Counted from the first letter of the stretch, positions 28,870 to 38,278 are shown. The stretch is 64,000 bases of DNA from an uncultured Draconibacterium sp. (GCF_963675585.1 NZ_OY776414.1:2273001-2337000), one strand, 5' to 3'. Made by a program: numbers and translations. The notes: generated from the sequence alone by a model not told the origin.

Positions 28870-29592
28870 ATGGATACGACTCTTTTAGATACAATTCAAA
28901 GTGCAAATGGCACAGTTACAAATCCGGTAGAATTAACCGGTTGGGAAGAAAATCTTCGGTTTCTTGACATAAAAGTTATCAATGTTGCCGACTTTAACGA
29001 ATTGGTCATTCGTTTTATTCTCAACCTGTTAGTCATTTTTTTGGTGGTGCAATACATGTACGCGCGAAACAGCCGACGGAAAGACTTTTACTTTAGTTTT
29101 CTGGCCGTTGGAACTGTGGTTTTTTTGCTGAGTTTTTTATTAAACAGTGTAAAACTTGAGCTTGGTTTTGCCCTGGGATTATTCGCCATTTTTGGAATTA
29201 TAAGATACAGAACCGATGCAATTCCCATAAAAGAAATGACCTACTTGTTTGTTGTAATCGGAATTTCGGTAATAAATGCCCTGGCCAATAAAAAAGTGAG
29301 TTATGTGGAGTTGGTATTTACCAATTCGGTGATCGTATTTGGCTTGTTCCTGCTCGAAAAACGATTGATGTTAAAACAGGAAGCTTCAATCCGTTTGATT
29401 TACGAAAAAATAGAAAATATACACGACAACAAAAAGGATGTACTGATGGCCGATTTAAAGGAACGTACCGGAATAAATATTAAACGATACGAGATTCAGA
29501 AAATTGATTTTTTAAAGGATGTGGCAGACATCACACTGTATTACAATGTTAACGGAAACGATGATAAAAAAACAAAAACGAACAATGAATAA
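28870..29592 (+). CDS. DUF4956 membrane protein
   Basis: 240 residues from the ATG at 28870, 7 bases after the VTC stop (an upstream start inside the VTC gene is rejected). It has four membrane helices (about 45-160) with LGFALGLFAIFGIIRYRTDAIP and KEMTYLFVVIGISVINALAN, the DUF4956 core, then a cytoplasmic tail (about 165-240). The family is regularly next to VTC-domain genes; function unknown. It overlaps the next gene by 8 bases. Confidence 0.87.
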   Translation: MDTTLLDTIQSANGTVTNPVELTGWEENLRFLDIKVINVADFNELVIRFILNLLVIFLVVQYMYARNSRRKDFYFSFLAVGTVVFLLSFLLNSVKLELGFALGLFAIFGIIRYRTDAIPIKEMTYLFVVIGISVINALANKKVSYVELVFTNSVIVFGLFLLEKRLMLKQEASIRLIYEKIENIHDNKKDVLMADLKERTGINIKRYEIQKIDFLKDVADITLYYNVNGNDDKKTKTNNE

Positions 29593-30232
29593 AAAAAGAA
29601 TAGCCTGTTTTAGCCTCCTGTTTCTTTTCCTGTTTGCTTATACACAAGCACAGGATGTGGAAAACGAGTTAGAAACCAGAACAAACGTAGAAGTACAGTT
29701 TAAACCTTTTAAAAAGGTTAAACTGAGTTTTTCTCCGGAACTACGTTTTGATGAAAGTTTTTCACTCGACAAATATCTTTTTGAGGCAGGAGCGGAATAT
29801 AAAGTCTTAAAATTTCTGGAATTGGGAGCGACATATCGATTTGTGGTAAATCCCCGCGATTCAAAATCTACTGAATATTTTAACCGCTACTCGTTTAGTG
29901 CTACTACCAAAAAAGAATTTGGCGATTTTGAAACAGCTTTTCGCTTGCAGTACAGCAACTATGCCGATGACGACATCAGCGATAAATCTTTTTTGCGCTA
30001 CAAAGCGTCGTTGGCATACGATATTCCTCACTGCAAACTAACGCCATTTGTTGCTGCCGAACTCTTTCAGCAGTTTAATGGCGATGGCTTTTACAAAATG
30101 CGATACACTGCCGGAGTTGATTATAAACTTTTCAAAAACAACTACCTCGGGGTAAGTTACAAACTCGATTATTACAACAAAGAGTACACAAACAAACACA
30201 TTATTGGTTTGGGATACAAATTCAAATTCTGA
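29585..30232 (+). CDS. DUF2490 outer membrane protein
   Basis: 215 residues from the ATG at 29585, chosen because a signal peptide starts there (MNKKRIACFSLLFLFLFAY). The mature part is a series of beta strands such as FNRYSFSATTKKEFG and ends IIGLGYKFKF with a terminal Phe, typical of a small outer-membrane barrel. It is translationally coupled to the DUF4956 gene. Function unknown, but it fits an envelope assembly. Confidence 0.83.
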   Translation: MNKKRIACFSLLFLFLFAYTQAQDVENELETRTNVEVQFKPFKKVKLSFSPELRFDESFSLDKYLFEAGAEYKVLKFLELGATYRFVVNPRDSKSTEYFNRYSFSATTKKEFGDFETAFRLQYSNYADDDISDKSFLRYKASLAYDIPHCKLTPFVAAELFQQFNGDGFYKMRYTAGVDYKLFKNNYLGVSYKLDYYNKEYTNKHIIGLGYKFKF

Positions 30233-30297
30233 GGGAAAAACTCACTTAAACTGTAACTAAGGTGTAAACAAACAGAAAACAATAAAAGAATATAGAA

Positions 30298-32046
30298 ATG
30301 AGACACAAAAAACAAGCACAATTTTATTTGATAGCATTCGCGTTGTTTCTTACAACATCGTGTATTCGTACTTCAGATATTATTTCGGAAACAGAGGAAG
30401 AAAGTACCGAAGTAATCCTTTCGGACGATGCAGATAACGTTGATGATCATGAAGATGCTTCAGATTATACATGGAGCAGTTCTGATGAGAAATCGATCGT
30501 TCTTAATGGTAACACAATTAGTTCAGGCAGCTCCGATGTCAGCATCGACGGAAGTGTGGCAACAATTACGGGCGCGGGTACATACGCGCTATCCGGAAGC
30601 TTAAACGACGGGCAGATAATTGTTGATACAGAAGACGAATCGATAGTAAGATTGATTTTAAATGGAGTTGATATATCCTGCTCGTCAAATGCTCCGATAT
30701 ATATTGAGAACGCTGAAAAAGTAATGCTTGTACTTCTCAACGGAACCAGCAATTCTGTTAGTGATGGTTCGTCGTACAGTTCGGGTGAAGAAGATGCCAA
30801 TGCTGCCATTTTTAGCAAATCGGACCTAACAATCTTTGGTGAAGGTTCTTTGTCTGTTGACGGAAATTACAGCGATGGTATTACCAGTAAAGACGGCCTG
30901 ATTATTGCCAGCGGAAACATTACTGTAAAATCGGTTGATGACGGAATACGCGGAAAAGATTATTTGATAATTGAAGATGGGAACATTACAGTTAATTCAT
31001 CGGGTGATGGATTGGTATCGGATAATATTGAAGATGAAGGAAGAGGTTACATTACCATTAACGATGGTAGTTTAACCATAACTTCAGGATGTGATGCAAT
31101 TCAGGCCGGGAAAGATGTGTTAATTGTTTATGGTACTCTCGATCTTACCTCGGGTGGCGGAAGCAGCAGTACCGTATCTTCAAGCAGTTCGGCAAAAGGA
31201 ATAAAATCGGGAGTAAGTACAATTATTTATGGAGGAACTATAACTATTAATGCGGCCGACGATGCCATTCATACCGATGGAAATTTGGAAATTTATGATG
31301 GTACTTTTTACATCGCATCGGGCGACGATGGAATTCACTCGGAATACAACTCGGTTTACACTTCCGGAAATATATACATTACAAAATCATACGAAGGTCT
31401 TGAAAGTGCCTTGGGAAGCATTACAATTAACGGCGGAAATTTTAATATTGTTGCCAGCGACGATGCCATAAATATTTCAGCAGGTGGTGCCTCCTTTGGC
31501 GGCCCGGGTCACAAAAGCACTTCTTCCAGCTCTGATTATGTGTTGAATATTGCAGGTGGTTACATAGCCATCAACTGTGGTGGCGACGGACTTGATTCAA
31601 ATGGTTCGCTAGTTATTTCAGGAGGAACACAGCTGGTTAGCAGTTCAACCCGGAACGACAACAGTGCTTTGGACTACGATGTTTCGTGCCAGGTATCGGG
31701 AGGATTTTTGGTGGCAGTTGGAAGTTCAGGCATGGCGGAAGCACCGGGAACTTCATCCAGTCAATATTCTGTTCTGGTTATTTTCAAATCGCAACAATCA
31801 GCCGGAACCATTATACACATCGAAGACAATGAAGGTACCGAAATACTAACCTACAAACCACCAAAAGCCTATCAGTCCATAGCCTTTTCTTCAGATAATT
31901 TGGAAAAAGGAGCAACATACAAAGTATATACAGGTGGTAGTTCCAGTGGTTCAGCAACCGATGGATTATATACTTCAGGAACTTATTCAGGAGGGAATCT
32001 GTATACCAGCTTTACCATTTCATCGGTGGTAACCAAGGTATATTAA
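30298..32046 (+). CDS. carbohydrate-binding (Cthe_2159-like) lipoprotein
   Basis: 582 residues. Lipoprotein signal ending LFLTTSC. The mature protein is a right-handed beta-helix of many short repeats built around DDGI, GNITV and GGTITINA (for example SVDDGIRGKDYLIIEDGNI), with Ser/Gly-rich loops and Asp-rich turns that may bind calcium. This matches Cthe_2159-type carbohydrate-binding proteins. It is likely surface exposed. It is 65 bases after the DUF2490 gene and ends with a good terminator. The C-terminal 120 residues are a separate beta domain. Confidence 0.83.
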   Translation: MRHKKQAQFYLIAFALFLTTSCIRTSDIISETEEESTEVILSDDADNVDDHEDASDYTWSSSDEKSIVLNGNTISSGSSDVSIDGSVATITGAGTYALSGSLNDGQIIVDTEDESIVRLILNGVDISCSSNAPIYIENAEKVMLVLLNGTSNSVSDGSSYSSGEEDANAAIFSKSDLTIFGEGSLSVDGNYSDGITSKDGLIIASGNITVKSVDDGIRGKDYLIIEDGNITVNSSGDGLVSDNIEDEGRGYITINDGSLTITSGCDAIQAGKDVLIVYGTLDLTSGGGSSSTVSSSSSAKGIKSGVSTIIYGGTITINAADDAIHTDGNLEIYDGTFYIASGDDGIHSEYNSVYTSGNIYITKSYEGLESALGSITINGGNFNIVASDDAINISAGGASFGGPGHKSTSSSSDYVLNIAGGYIAINCGGDGLDSNGSLVISGGTQLVSSSTRNDNSALDYDVSCQVSGGFLVAVGSSGMAEAPGTSSSQYSVLVIFKSQQSAGTIIHIEDNEGTEILTYKPPKAYQSIAFSSDNLEKGATYKVYTGGSSSGSATDGLYTSGTYSGGNLYTSFTISSVVTKVY

Positions 32047-32075
32047 TTGCAATTTTTAACATTACCGATTGATTG

Positions 32076-32101
32076 GGGGAGAAAGATTTCTCCCCTTTTT
32101 T
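32076..32101 (+). terminator. intrinsic terminator after the VTC cassette
   Basis: GGGGAGAAA at 32076-32084 pairs with TTTCTCCCC at 32087-32095, followed by six T. It ends the 28089-32046 operon. Confidence 0.92.
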
Positions 32102-32342
32102 CAAAAACTACCAAATTTTTCGTCTATACAATTCCCGATTTCGTTGATACATTTCCCGCATTCATTGATTCTTTTTCTGAAAATGATTGAATCCACTTAG
32201 TTTAAAAAACTGAAATTCAGATTTGCAAAAACTTGTTTTAAAGAACGGCCCTAACTGTTTCCAAAAAGAAACTGAATGCAGAGAGATAAAACACAACTGT
32301 AAATCAGAGTTCATAATTTTTAATTTTTTCTACTTTTAAAGC

Positions 32343-33458
32343 ATGAATTCTTCTTTTAAAATAAAACGTGGCGAATCCATTATTTACATTTTATTGTGGA
32401 TGATCATATTGTTGATGCCCGTTTTTATTGCCCGCACAGATGAAGGAATTAACTGGTCGAGAGTTCAGCAGGAATGGATTCGTTTTTTGCCTTTTGTTTT
32501 TGTGTTTTTATTTCACAATTATTTGCTTTTCCCTCGTTTCTTTCTTCGTAAAAAACGTATTCTTTATTTTGCGTTAAGTATAGTTTTAGTGTTAATTGCC
32601 GGGTATTTTGCTGATTTTGTTGGCAACATGTTCCGACAACCACCTTCGATGGGATTGCCGCCAATGGAACCACACGGATTGAATGAACCGTTTGGGAAAC
32701 CGCCAATGGACATGGGAATGATGAAAGAACCTCCGGGAGGAAAACCCTGGCACCGCGACATATTCAACTATTCGCTGGTTTCGGTTTTGGTAGTTGGTTT
32801 TAATGCAGCAATTAAACTTACCGTAAAATGGCAAGACGAGGAACAAAAAAACAAAGAACTCGAAAAAGAAAAACTGCATACCGAACTGGCTTTGTTAAAA
32901 AATCAGGTAAGTCCGCATTTCTTTATGAATACACTAAATAATATTCATGCTTTAATTGACATTGATTCGGAAGATGCCAAAGAATCGCTGATAAAACTTT
33001 CGAAATTAATGCGGTATTTATTGTACGATTCCGATGAAGGAAAAACAACCTTAAAAAAGGAAATTGAATTTATTGTGAGTTACGTCGATCTGATGAAATT
33101 GCGATTTACCTCTCAGGTTTCAATACAACTTTCGTTTCCCGAGTCCATTCCAAATATTATAATTCACCCCATGCTTTTTACCTCGTTGGTTGAAAATGCC
33201 TTTAAACACGGTGTTAGTTACCAGCAAAAATCATTTATCGAGATAATTTTAAAAACCGATAAAAACCATCTGTATTTTAGAATACGAAATAGCAAACAGC
33301 CAAAAAATAACGGTATAAATGAACCTGGTGGTTTAGGCATGGAAAATCTGAAAAAGCGTTTAGACATACTTTACGAAGAAAACTATACACTTGAAAAATT
33401 TGAAGACGATAAAACGTTCGAGATAAACATTAAACTCCCGATCAATGACCAAGATTAA
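32343..33458 (+). CDS. LytS-type sensor histidine kinase
   Basis: 371 residues. Four N-terminal membrane helices (about 12-175, with a Met/Pro-rich loop PPSMGLPPMEPHG), a coiled coil (about 165-185), then the His_kinase domain with H-box NQVSPHFFMNTLNNIHALI (His192) and an ATP-binding region with VENAFKHG and GGLGMENLKKRLD. It senses an unknown signal in the membrane and phosphorylates the response regulator encoded next, whose gene overlaps by 14 bases. Confidence 0.93.
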   Translation: MNSSFKIKRGESIIYILLWMIILLMPVFIARTDEGINWSRVQQEWIRFLPFVFVFLFHNYLLFPRFFLRKKRILYFALSIVLVLIAGYFADFVGNMFRQPPSMGLPPMEPHGLNEPFGKPPMDMGMMKEPPGGKPWHRDIFNYSLVSVLVVGFNAAIKLTVKWQDEEQKNKELEKEKLHTELALLKNQVSPHFFMNTLNNIHALIDIDSEDAKESLIKLSKLMRYLLYDSDEGKTTLKKEIEFIVSYVDLMKLRFTSQVSIQLSFPESIPNIIIHPMLFTSLVENAFKHGVSYQQKSFIEIILKTDKNHLYFRIRNSKQPKNNGINEPGGLGMENLKKRLDILYEENYTLEKFEDDKTFEINIKLPINDQD

Positions 33459-34176
33459 ATGCATAGCAATTGATGACGAGCCTTTGGCTCTGCAACAAAT
33501 AGCAGCCTATATAAATAAGCTGCCGTTTTTAGAACTGATTGCCGAGTGTTCAAGCGCCTTTACCGCTTTCGAAGTATTGGAAAAGCAAGATATTGACTTA
33601 ATGTTTGTTGATATAAACATGCCCGATTTAAACGGACTCGAGTTTGTAAAATCCTTAACACAGAAACCACTCCTTATTTTTACCACAGCGTATAGCGAAT
33701 ATGCTCTGGAAGGATTTAAAGTTGATGCACTCGACTACCTCCTAAAACCCTTTTCGTTTGCCGAATTTTCAAAGGCAGCATCAAAAGCCAGGTCTCAATT
33801 CGAATTGGTTCAAAATGCACAAAACCCTTCGGAGAAACTGGAAAGCAACGACGATTTTCTATTTATTAAATCGGAATATAAATTGGTACGCATTAATCTT
33901 AACGACATTCTATATATCGAAGGGATGAAGGAATATGTGCGAATTCATCTTTTAAGTCAAAAACCAATTATGACCTTGCTTAGCATGAAAGCGCTGGAAG
34001 AGAAACTTCCGGAGGAGAAATTTATGCGTATACATCGATCATACATTGTTAACCTCGAAAAAGTAAGCACGGTTGAACGCTTACGAATAGTTTACGACGA
34101 CAAAACCCGTCTTCCGGTTTCGGACAACTACAAAGAAAAATTTCAGGAGTTTTTAGACAAAAACTTTATGGGATAA
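33445..34176 (+). CDS. LytTR response regulator
   Basis: 243 residues. Receiver domain with phosphoacceptor Asp56 in FVDINMPDLNGLEF, and a conserved Lys region LDYLLKPFSF. C-terminal LytTR DNA-binding domain (about 140-240) with FMRIHRSYIVNLEKV. It overlaps the kinase gene. Targets are not known; the two DUF4230-type lipoprotein genes downstream are candidates. Confidence 0.94.
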   Translation: MTKIKCIAIDDEPLALQQIAAYINKLPFLELIAECSSAFTAFEVLEKQDIDLMFVDINMPDLNGLEFVKSLTQKPLLIFTTAYSEYALEGFKVDALDYLLKPFSFAEFSKAASKARSQFELVQNAQNPSEKLESNDDFLFIKSEYKLVRINLNDILYIEGMKEYVRIHLLSQKPIMTLLSMKALEEKLPEEKFMRIHRSYIVNLEKVSTVERLRIVYDDKTRLPVSDNYKEKFQEFLDKNFMG

Positions 34177-34432
34177 GTTTACTTTTCAAGTGTTTTATAT
34201 TCCCCACTACCGCGCATAAAACATGCACCATTACTTAGCGCCTAAACCAATTCAAAAATTGCGTTTGAGGTATATTCGTATTCTTTAAACCTGCATTTTA
34301 CAGCTTTCTAAAAACAGACTTAATCCCCTCTACTATTGACTTTTGTATTTTAATGGCCTAACTTAGTACTACAATCGGATGACATTTACAAACCGATAGG
34401 ACCATTAAATCACCAATAGTTGAACAACTCTA

Positions 34433-34591
34433 ATGAAACACATTAAAATACTACTTCCGGTAGCATTTATTCCACCATTTTTCACAAATGAAGAGCAGGA
34501 TTTTGCCGTTTTTAAATGGATTGAGAATTCCAGTTATAAACCAATGGAATCATTAATTCATGGGAATTTACCTGCCCTATTCAACCTGTAA
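34433..34591 (+). CDS. small ORF of unknown function
   Basis: 52 codons, ATG at 34433, stop at 34589-34591. The peptide starts MKHIKILLPVAFIPPFF (a short hydrophobic segment) and continues TNEEQDFAVFKWIENSSYK. It ends 10 bases before the DUF4230 lipoprotein gene, so it could be its upstream partner or a leader. No family recognised; it may be chance. Confidence 0.35.
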   Translation: MKHIKILLPVAFIPPFFTNEEQDFAVFKWIENSSYKPMESLIHGNLPALFNL

Positions 34592-34601
34592 ACTACAAAC
34601 A

Positions 34602-35159
34602 ATGAAAAACTCGATAATCCTTCTTTTTTGCCTTTTAGTTGTTTCGTGCAGCCAACCGAAACAAAAAAGTTTTATTGTAACCAAAGTGCGGTCGGCAGCC
34701 AAATTATCGACATCGGAAATTGTTTTAAATAAAATTGTATGGACAGAGTTTGAAAGTCAAAGAAAACTGTTTTTCATAAAAAAACCGGCTGAAGTTATCA
34801 TGTTTAACACCGAAGCTACGGTTAAAATGGGCATCGATTTAAGCAAATTATCCGAAGAAGATATTGAAATAAAAAATGACTCAATTATTATTAATCTTCC
34901 CCGTGTTGAAATTCTGAACTTTAGTTATCCGCACGAAAAATTTACCGAGGTATTTCCGATCTCAAACTTCGACGATTGTACCCGAAAAAATAAAATAGAA
35001 AAACTGGACGAAGTATTACGACTCGCAGAAACCGACATTCGGGACAAAATAAAATACCTGAAAATTGAGGAAGAAGTGGAGTTTAAAACCAAACAGATAC
35101 TATCTGCTTTTTTAACAAAAAGTAATTTCAATAACGTAATCATTCGATTTAAAGAATAA
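34602..35159 (+). CDS. DUF4230-domain lipoprotein
   Basis: 185 residues from the ATG at 34602, which gives a lipoprotein signal with LLVVSC. The mature part has the DUF4230 pattern: VRSAAKLSTSEIVLNKIV, then FINL-type strands and VEFKTKQILSAFL near the end. DUF4230 proteins are short envelope proteins of unknown role. It is followed after 4 bases by a related, larger lipoprotein gene, suggesting a duplication and a joint complex. Confidence 0.8.
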   Translation: MKNSIILLFCLLVVSCSQPKQKSFIVTKVRSAAKLSTSEIVLNKIVWTEFESQRKLFFIKKPAEVIMFNTEATVKMGIDLSKLSEEDIEIKNDSIIINLPRVEILNFSYPHEKFTEVFPISNFDDCTRKNKIEKLDEVLRLAETDIRDKIKYLKIEEEVEFKTKQILSAFLTKSNFNNVIIRFKE

Positions 35160-35163
35160 AATT

Positions 35164-36420
35164 ATGTACAAAAATATAGTCCTATTACTATTCATTCTCT
35201 TTTTGTGGGTTGCCTGCAAACAGTCGCCTGTGTTAAAAGACACAGTTTTGTCGCTAAAAGAGATTAAAGAAATTGGCGAATTAGTTACAGCAGAATATTA
35301 TGGTGAAGTTATTTCTGGTCATTCCTTATTGTTGGTGAATGAACGTGTTGACCCGGTGTTTTACAAAAGCCTGGAGAAGATAAGAAACGAACTGGCCATG
35401 AACAGGGAGAAAATTGGCAAAGAATTCGATGCCGGAATAACAGCCGACACAATTGAAATTGGAAGAATAAATGACAAAAAAATCGTCCTGTTCAGAAATC
35501 GAAAAATTGAGAAGCTGAAAAAAAAGGTTGAAAAAAAGGAAAAGAAAAAGGAAAAGAAACAAGCCACAATTGCGACAAAAATTCATTCTGAAGACTATGA
35601 AGCTTCTATAAAAATTTTATTGGATGCCACCGGAATCAAACGAAAAAAGCTATTACTTGAACTGATTGAAAGTGAAAAAAACGACACAGTTATTTACGAA
35701 ACGTACAAGACCAATATTAAAGATTATTTTGTTGCGGATAAAAAAGAGCTGGTATACATTGGAAGAGGTGCGGTAAAGGTAGGTTACAATTTAAAACAGC
35801 TGGACAGCACAAACATATTTTTCTCGGAAAACCGCGATACCGTTTACCTTCTTGATTTTGATCCGTACATTACAGATCTGGACATTAATCCCTATTTCTT
35901 TTATCCGTCTGATTCGGCAAATAAAGATCAGGACACGGTGTTTTTTGGTTTTCAAATCATCTATCAAAACAATCAAAAGAAATTCACACTTGAGGAAGTA
36001 AATAAAATCAAAAGCGATTGCAAAATTCAACTCCGCCAGGAAGCCCTGAAGCGTGATATTTACAGCAATGCGCATAAAAATGCAGAAGAAGCATTACACA
36101 CTTTTTTTAGTTTATTGAAGTCGGAAAACGACAGACAAATTGAAAAAGTAATCATCTCTCATTCCAAGTACTTTTATTACAAATCCGATTTCCTGTATGA
36201 TTTACGTATCGACTCCAGCGAATTCCGGGAAATTGAAGAACTTATTCATCAGGACCTGGATAGTCTCGACATTGAATCGTTTAAATACCAAACACTCGAA
36301 TACCAGCAACAACATCTTGATAAATTTATTAACGAACTTTATAAAACAGCACAATACAGTAATAACTACCAAAAATGGGACAGTTTATATACTGACTACT
36401 CAAACAGAAATTATCAATAA
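35164..36420 (+). CDS. large DUF4230-like lipoprotein
   Basis: 418 residues. Lipobox ending LFLWVACK. Two DUF4230-like halves: one near the N-terminus (VLSLKEIKEIGELVTAEYYG) and one in the middle (LVYIGRGAVKVGYNLKQLD), separated by a Lys/Glu-rich coiled segment (about 115-140). The C-terminus ends with a Tyr-rich tail. It lies 4 bases after the smaller DUF4230 gene and 25 bases before an amidase gene. Function unknown; likely an envelope protein. Confidence 0.75.
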   Translation: MYKNIVLLLFILFLWVACKQSPVLKDTVLSLKEIKEIGELVTAEYYGEVISGHSLLLVNERVDPVFYKSLEKIRNELAMNREKIGKEFDAGITADTIEIGRINDKKIVLFRNRKIEKLKKKVEKKEKKKEKKQATIATKIHSEDYEASIKILLDATGIKRKKLLLELIESEKNDTVIYETYKTNIKDYFVADKKELVYIGRGAVKVGYNLKQLDSTNIFFSENRDTVYLLDFDPYITDLDINPYFFYPSDSANKDQDTVFFGFQIIYQNNQKKFTLEEVNKIKSDCKIQLRQEALKRDIYSNAHKNAEEALHTFFSLLKSENDRQIEKVIISHSKYFYYKSDFLYDLRIDSSEFREIEELIHQDLDSLDIESFKYQTLEYQQQHLDKFINELYKTAQYSNNYQKWDSLYTDYSNRNYQ

Positions 36421-36445
36421 CACTGAAAATCTTAAAATTACCACT

Positions 36446-37294
36446 ATGAATATTGAAAAACATTTACTTGTAGAAGGAAGCTCTGACAATTACCAGATCG
36501 ATATAAGCAGAGCTACAAACTATGGCGTAAACTCGCCTCGCAAAGACAGCGGAACCTTACAAAATCCGGATACAGTTGTATTACATTACACGGCAAGTAA
36601 CAACATCAACAGCGATATAAGAACATTGTACGAATCAACAAAAGAAGCTTCCGTACAATTTCTGGTTGATACCGACGGTAAAGTATATCAGTTGATGCCG
36701 GCCAACCGAATAGCATGGCATGCAGGTAAAAGTCGTTTGGGCAACCGCACTGGAATGAACAAATATTCCATCGGAATTGAAATTGTAAATCCGGGGTATT
36801 TGGTACAAAAATCGGATGGAAGTTTGGCCACCTGGTACAACGAAGCGGTTAAACCTGAAAATGCAATAAAACTGCAACACAAGAACGAAAATTTCGAACG
36901 TTTCTGGCATATTTATACGCACGGGCAAATTGATTCGGTAAAAGAACTTTGTCTGGCTTTGTGTGAAGCATACAACATAAATAACATAGTTGGACACGAC
37001 GATGTATCACCGGGACGCAAACAAGATCCGGGACCGGCATTTCCGCTTAATAACATCACAACAATTGTGCTCGACGACCGAAACGAGTCGTTAAATCTGG
37101 TAGAAAAGGAGAAACTATATTCTACTGTGAAAGTGGACAATTTAAACATCAGACAAAACGGAAATGCAAATGCCAAAAAAGTTGCACTGCCGTTGGCCAA
37201 AGGTCAACAATTAAGAATAATTGAAGAAAAAAATGGCTGGTGCAAAGTTGAAACTACAATAACGGGTTGGGTAAAAAGTGATTATATTGATTAA
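36446..37294 (+). CDS. N-acetylmuramoyl-L-alanine amidase with SH3b domain
   Basis: 282 residues from the ATG at 36446. Amidase_2 zinc ligands are His47 (TVVLHYTASN), His184 (VGHDDVSPG) and a third acidic/cysteine-like site Asp194 (KQDPGP); IGIEIVNPG is the core strand. A bacterial SH3 domain (about 227-282, LNIRQNGNANAKKVALPL) follows and may bind cell wall. It cuts the bond between MurNAc and the stem peptide. No signal peptide is visible, so it is either cytosolic or exported by a non-standard route, an unusual trait shared with phage endolysins. Confidence 0.88.
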   Translation: MNIEKHLLVEGSSDNYQIDISRATNYGVNSPRKDSGTLQNPDTVVLHYTASNNINSDIRTLYESTKEASVQFLVDTDGKVYQLMPANRIAWHAGKSRLGNRTGMNKYSIGIEIVNPGYLVQKSDGSLATWYNEAVKPENAIKLQHKNENFERFWHIYTHGQIDSVKELCLALCEAYNINNIVGHDDVSPGRKQDPGPAFPLNNITTIVLDDRNESLNLVEKEKLYSTVKVDNLNIRQNGNANAKKVALPLAKGQQLRIIEEKNGWCKVETTITGWVKSDYID

Positions 37295-37387
37295 TACGAG
37301 GCATGGCAAAATTCTAATTCTGCTTTTCCAAATTCAATATTCTACTTTATAAAAGATCACAATTGAAAAAATACAAATAAAAATGAC

Positions 37388-37735
37388 ATGAAAAATATAA
37401 TCCTACTGGGCATAATTTTCCTCGTACTCTGGATACTTTATAGCTTAAATGTTCAATACGGATGGGTTGAACTTCAGCTGGGCTGGACAAAAATTGCAAT
37501 TGGTATTGCGGCTGCGGGTGGACCATTACAGTACCTCAAACAAAAAGCCGATGACAAAGCTTTTGCAAAACAAGAAACCGAAAATGAATTCAAATTTCGG
37601 ACTTTAAAACAAAGTGAATTTCTTGAGCGCCAAAGAAACAATTCAAAACATTCCTCTGCAAAAAAGGAGAACTCCATTGCTTCTTCTTCAATTAACAACA
37701 ACGATTTTTCGATAAATGAACCAACACTTGGATAA
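37388..37735 (+). CDS. small membrane protein
   Basis: 115 residues, one or two N-terminal membrane helices (about 3-18 and 36-52), then a charged helical tail (KQKADDKAFAKQETENEF) and a Ser/Asn-rich C-terminus. Not recognised. It follows the leaderless amidase after a 93-base gap and precedes another small membrane protein by 11 bases; an amidase plus membrane pair is a holin-like layout, but nothing else supports that. Confidence 0.65.
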   Translation: MKNIILLGIIFLVLWILYSLNVQYGWVELQLGWTKIAIGIAAAGGPLQYLKQKADDKAFAKQETENEFKFRTLKQSEFLERQRNNSKHSSAKKENSIASSSINNNDFSINEPTLG

Positions 37736-37746
37736 TAAAAAACGAT

Positions 37747-38214
37747 ATGGAACGACTTAGTGCTTTTGATATAACAATTACAACCTGTGCAATACTCCTT
37801 ATTGTTGCTTGGTTGGCAGGCATTGCTTTTTACCTGAAAAAATTACTCTACGATTTTACTTTTAAAGATTGGGGCAGCAGAGAGAATCCTTACAAAGACG
37901 AAACACTTGGGCTGCCACGCGGTACCCTGAGAGGCGTATTAACTTTAACTTTACTGATAGTTGTGGTTGTTTTAGTCTGTACCTCGATGGTTGTAAAACC
38001 CCTGCGTGGAGGTTTCGACAGTTTGGTTGATGCTTTTGAAATTATGCTGGCTTTTTACTTTGGCAGTAAAATAATGCACCATGTAACCGACACTGATAAG
38101 AAAAAAACAATTAGCAAAAATGAAGCCGATACGGCAAAAGCCAGGTACGAAGTAATAGGCAATACAAATCCCGGAGAGCTGGATGAATTTTGCTCTGAAA
38201 ATTCGGTTGGGTAA
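37747..38214 (+). CDS. membrane protein with LPRGTLRGVL motif
   Basis: 155 residues with two or three membrane helices (about 10-35, 62-85, 92-115). Between them is LGLPRGTLRGVLTLTLLI, a motif I recall from small membrane proteins of unknown function, then FEIMLAFYFGSKIMHHV. It is the last gene before the insertion sequence. Its final codons (ENSVG-stop) and following 60 bases are repeated imperfectly just past the IS. Function unknown. Confidence 0.7.
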   Translation: MERLSAFDITITTCAILLIVAWLAGIAFYLKKLLYDFTFKDWGSRENPYKDETLGLPRGTLRGVLTLTLLIVVVVLVCTSMVVKPLRGGFDSLVDAFEIMLAFYFGSKIMHHVTDTDKKKTISKNEADTAKARYEVIGNTNPGELDEFCSENSVG

Positions 38215-38278
38215 TTACTAAAACTTTGATGATTGTTTGGTGTATCTTCTTAATGTAAACAGAAGATCCGATCTTTTT
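38196..38278. repeat. left copy of an 83-bp direct repeat flanking the IS
   Basis: Ends exactly at the left terminal inverted repeat of the IS. It matches 39919-40001 without gaps at 66 of 83 positions. It contains the last codons of the upstream gene and one arm of a terminator. Confidence 0.75.

Noticed and set aside
36446-38214. Prophage lysis cassette
   Set aside because: An amidase and small membrane proteins resemble one, but no phage structural, integrase or replication genes are nearby, and two lipoproteins precede it.
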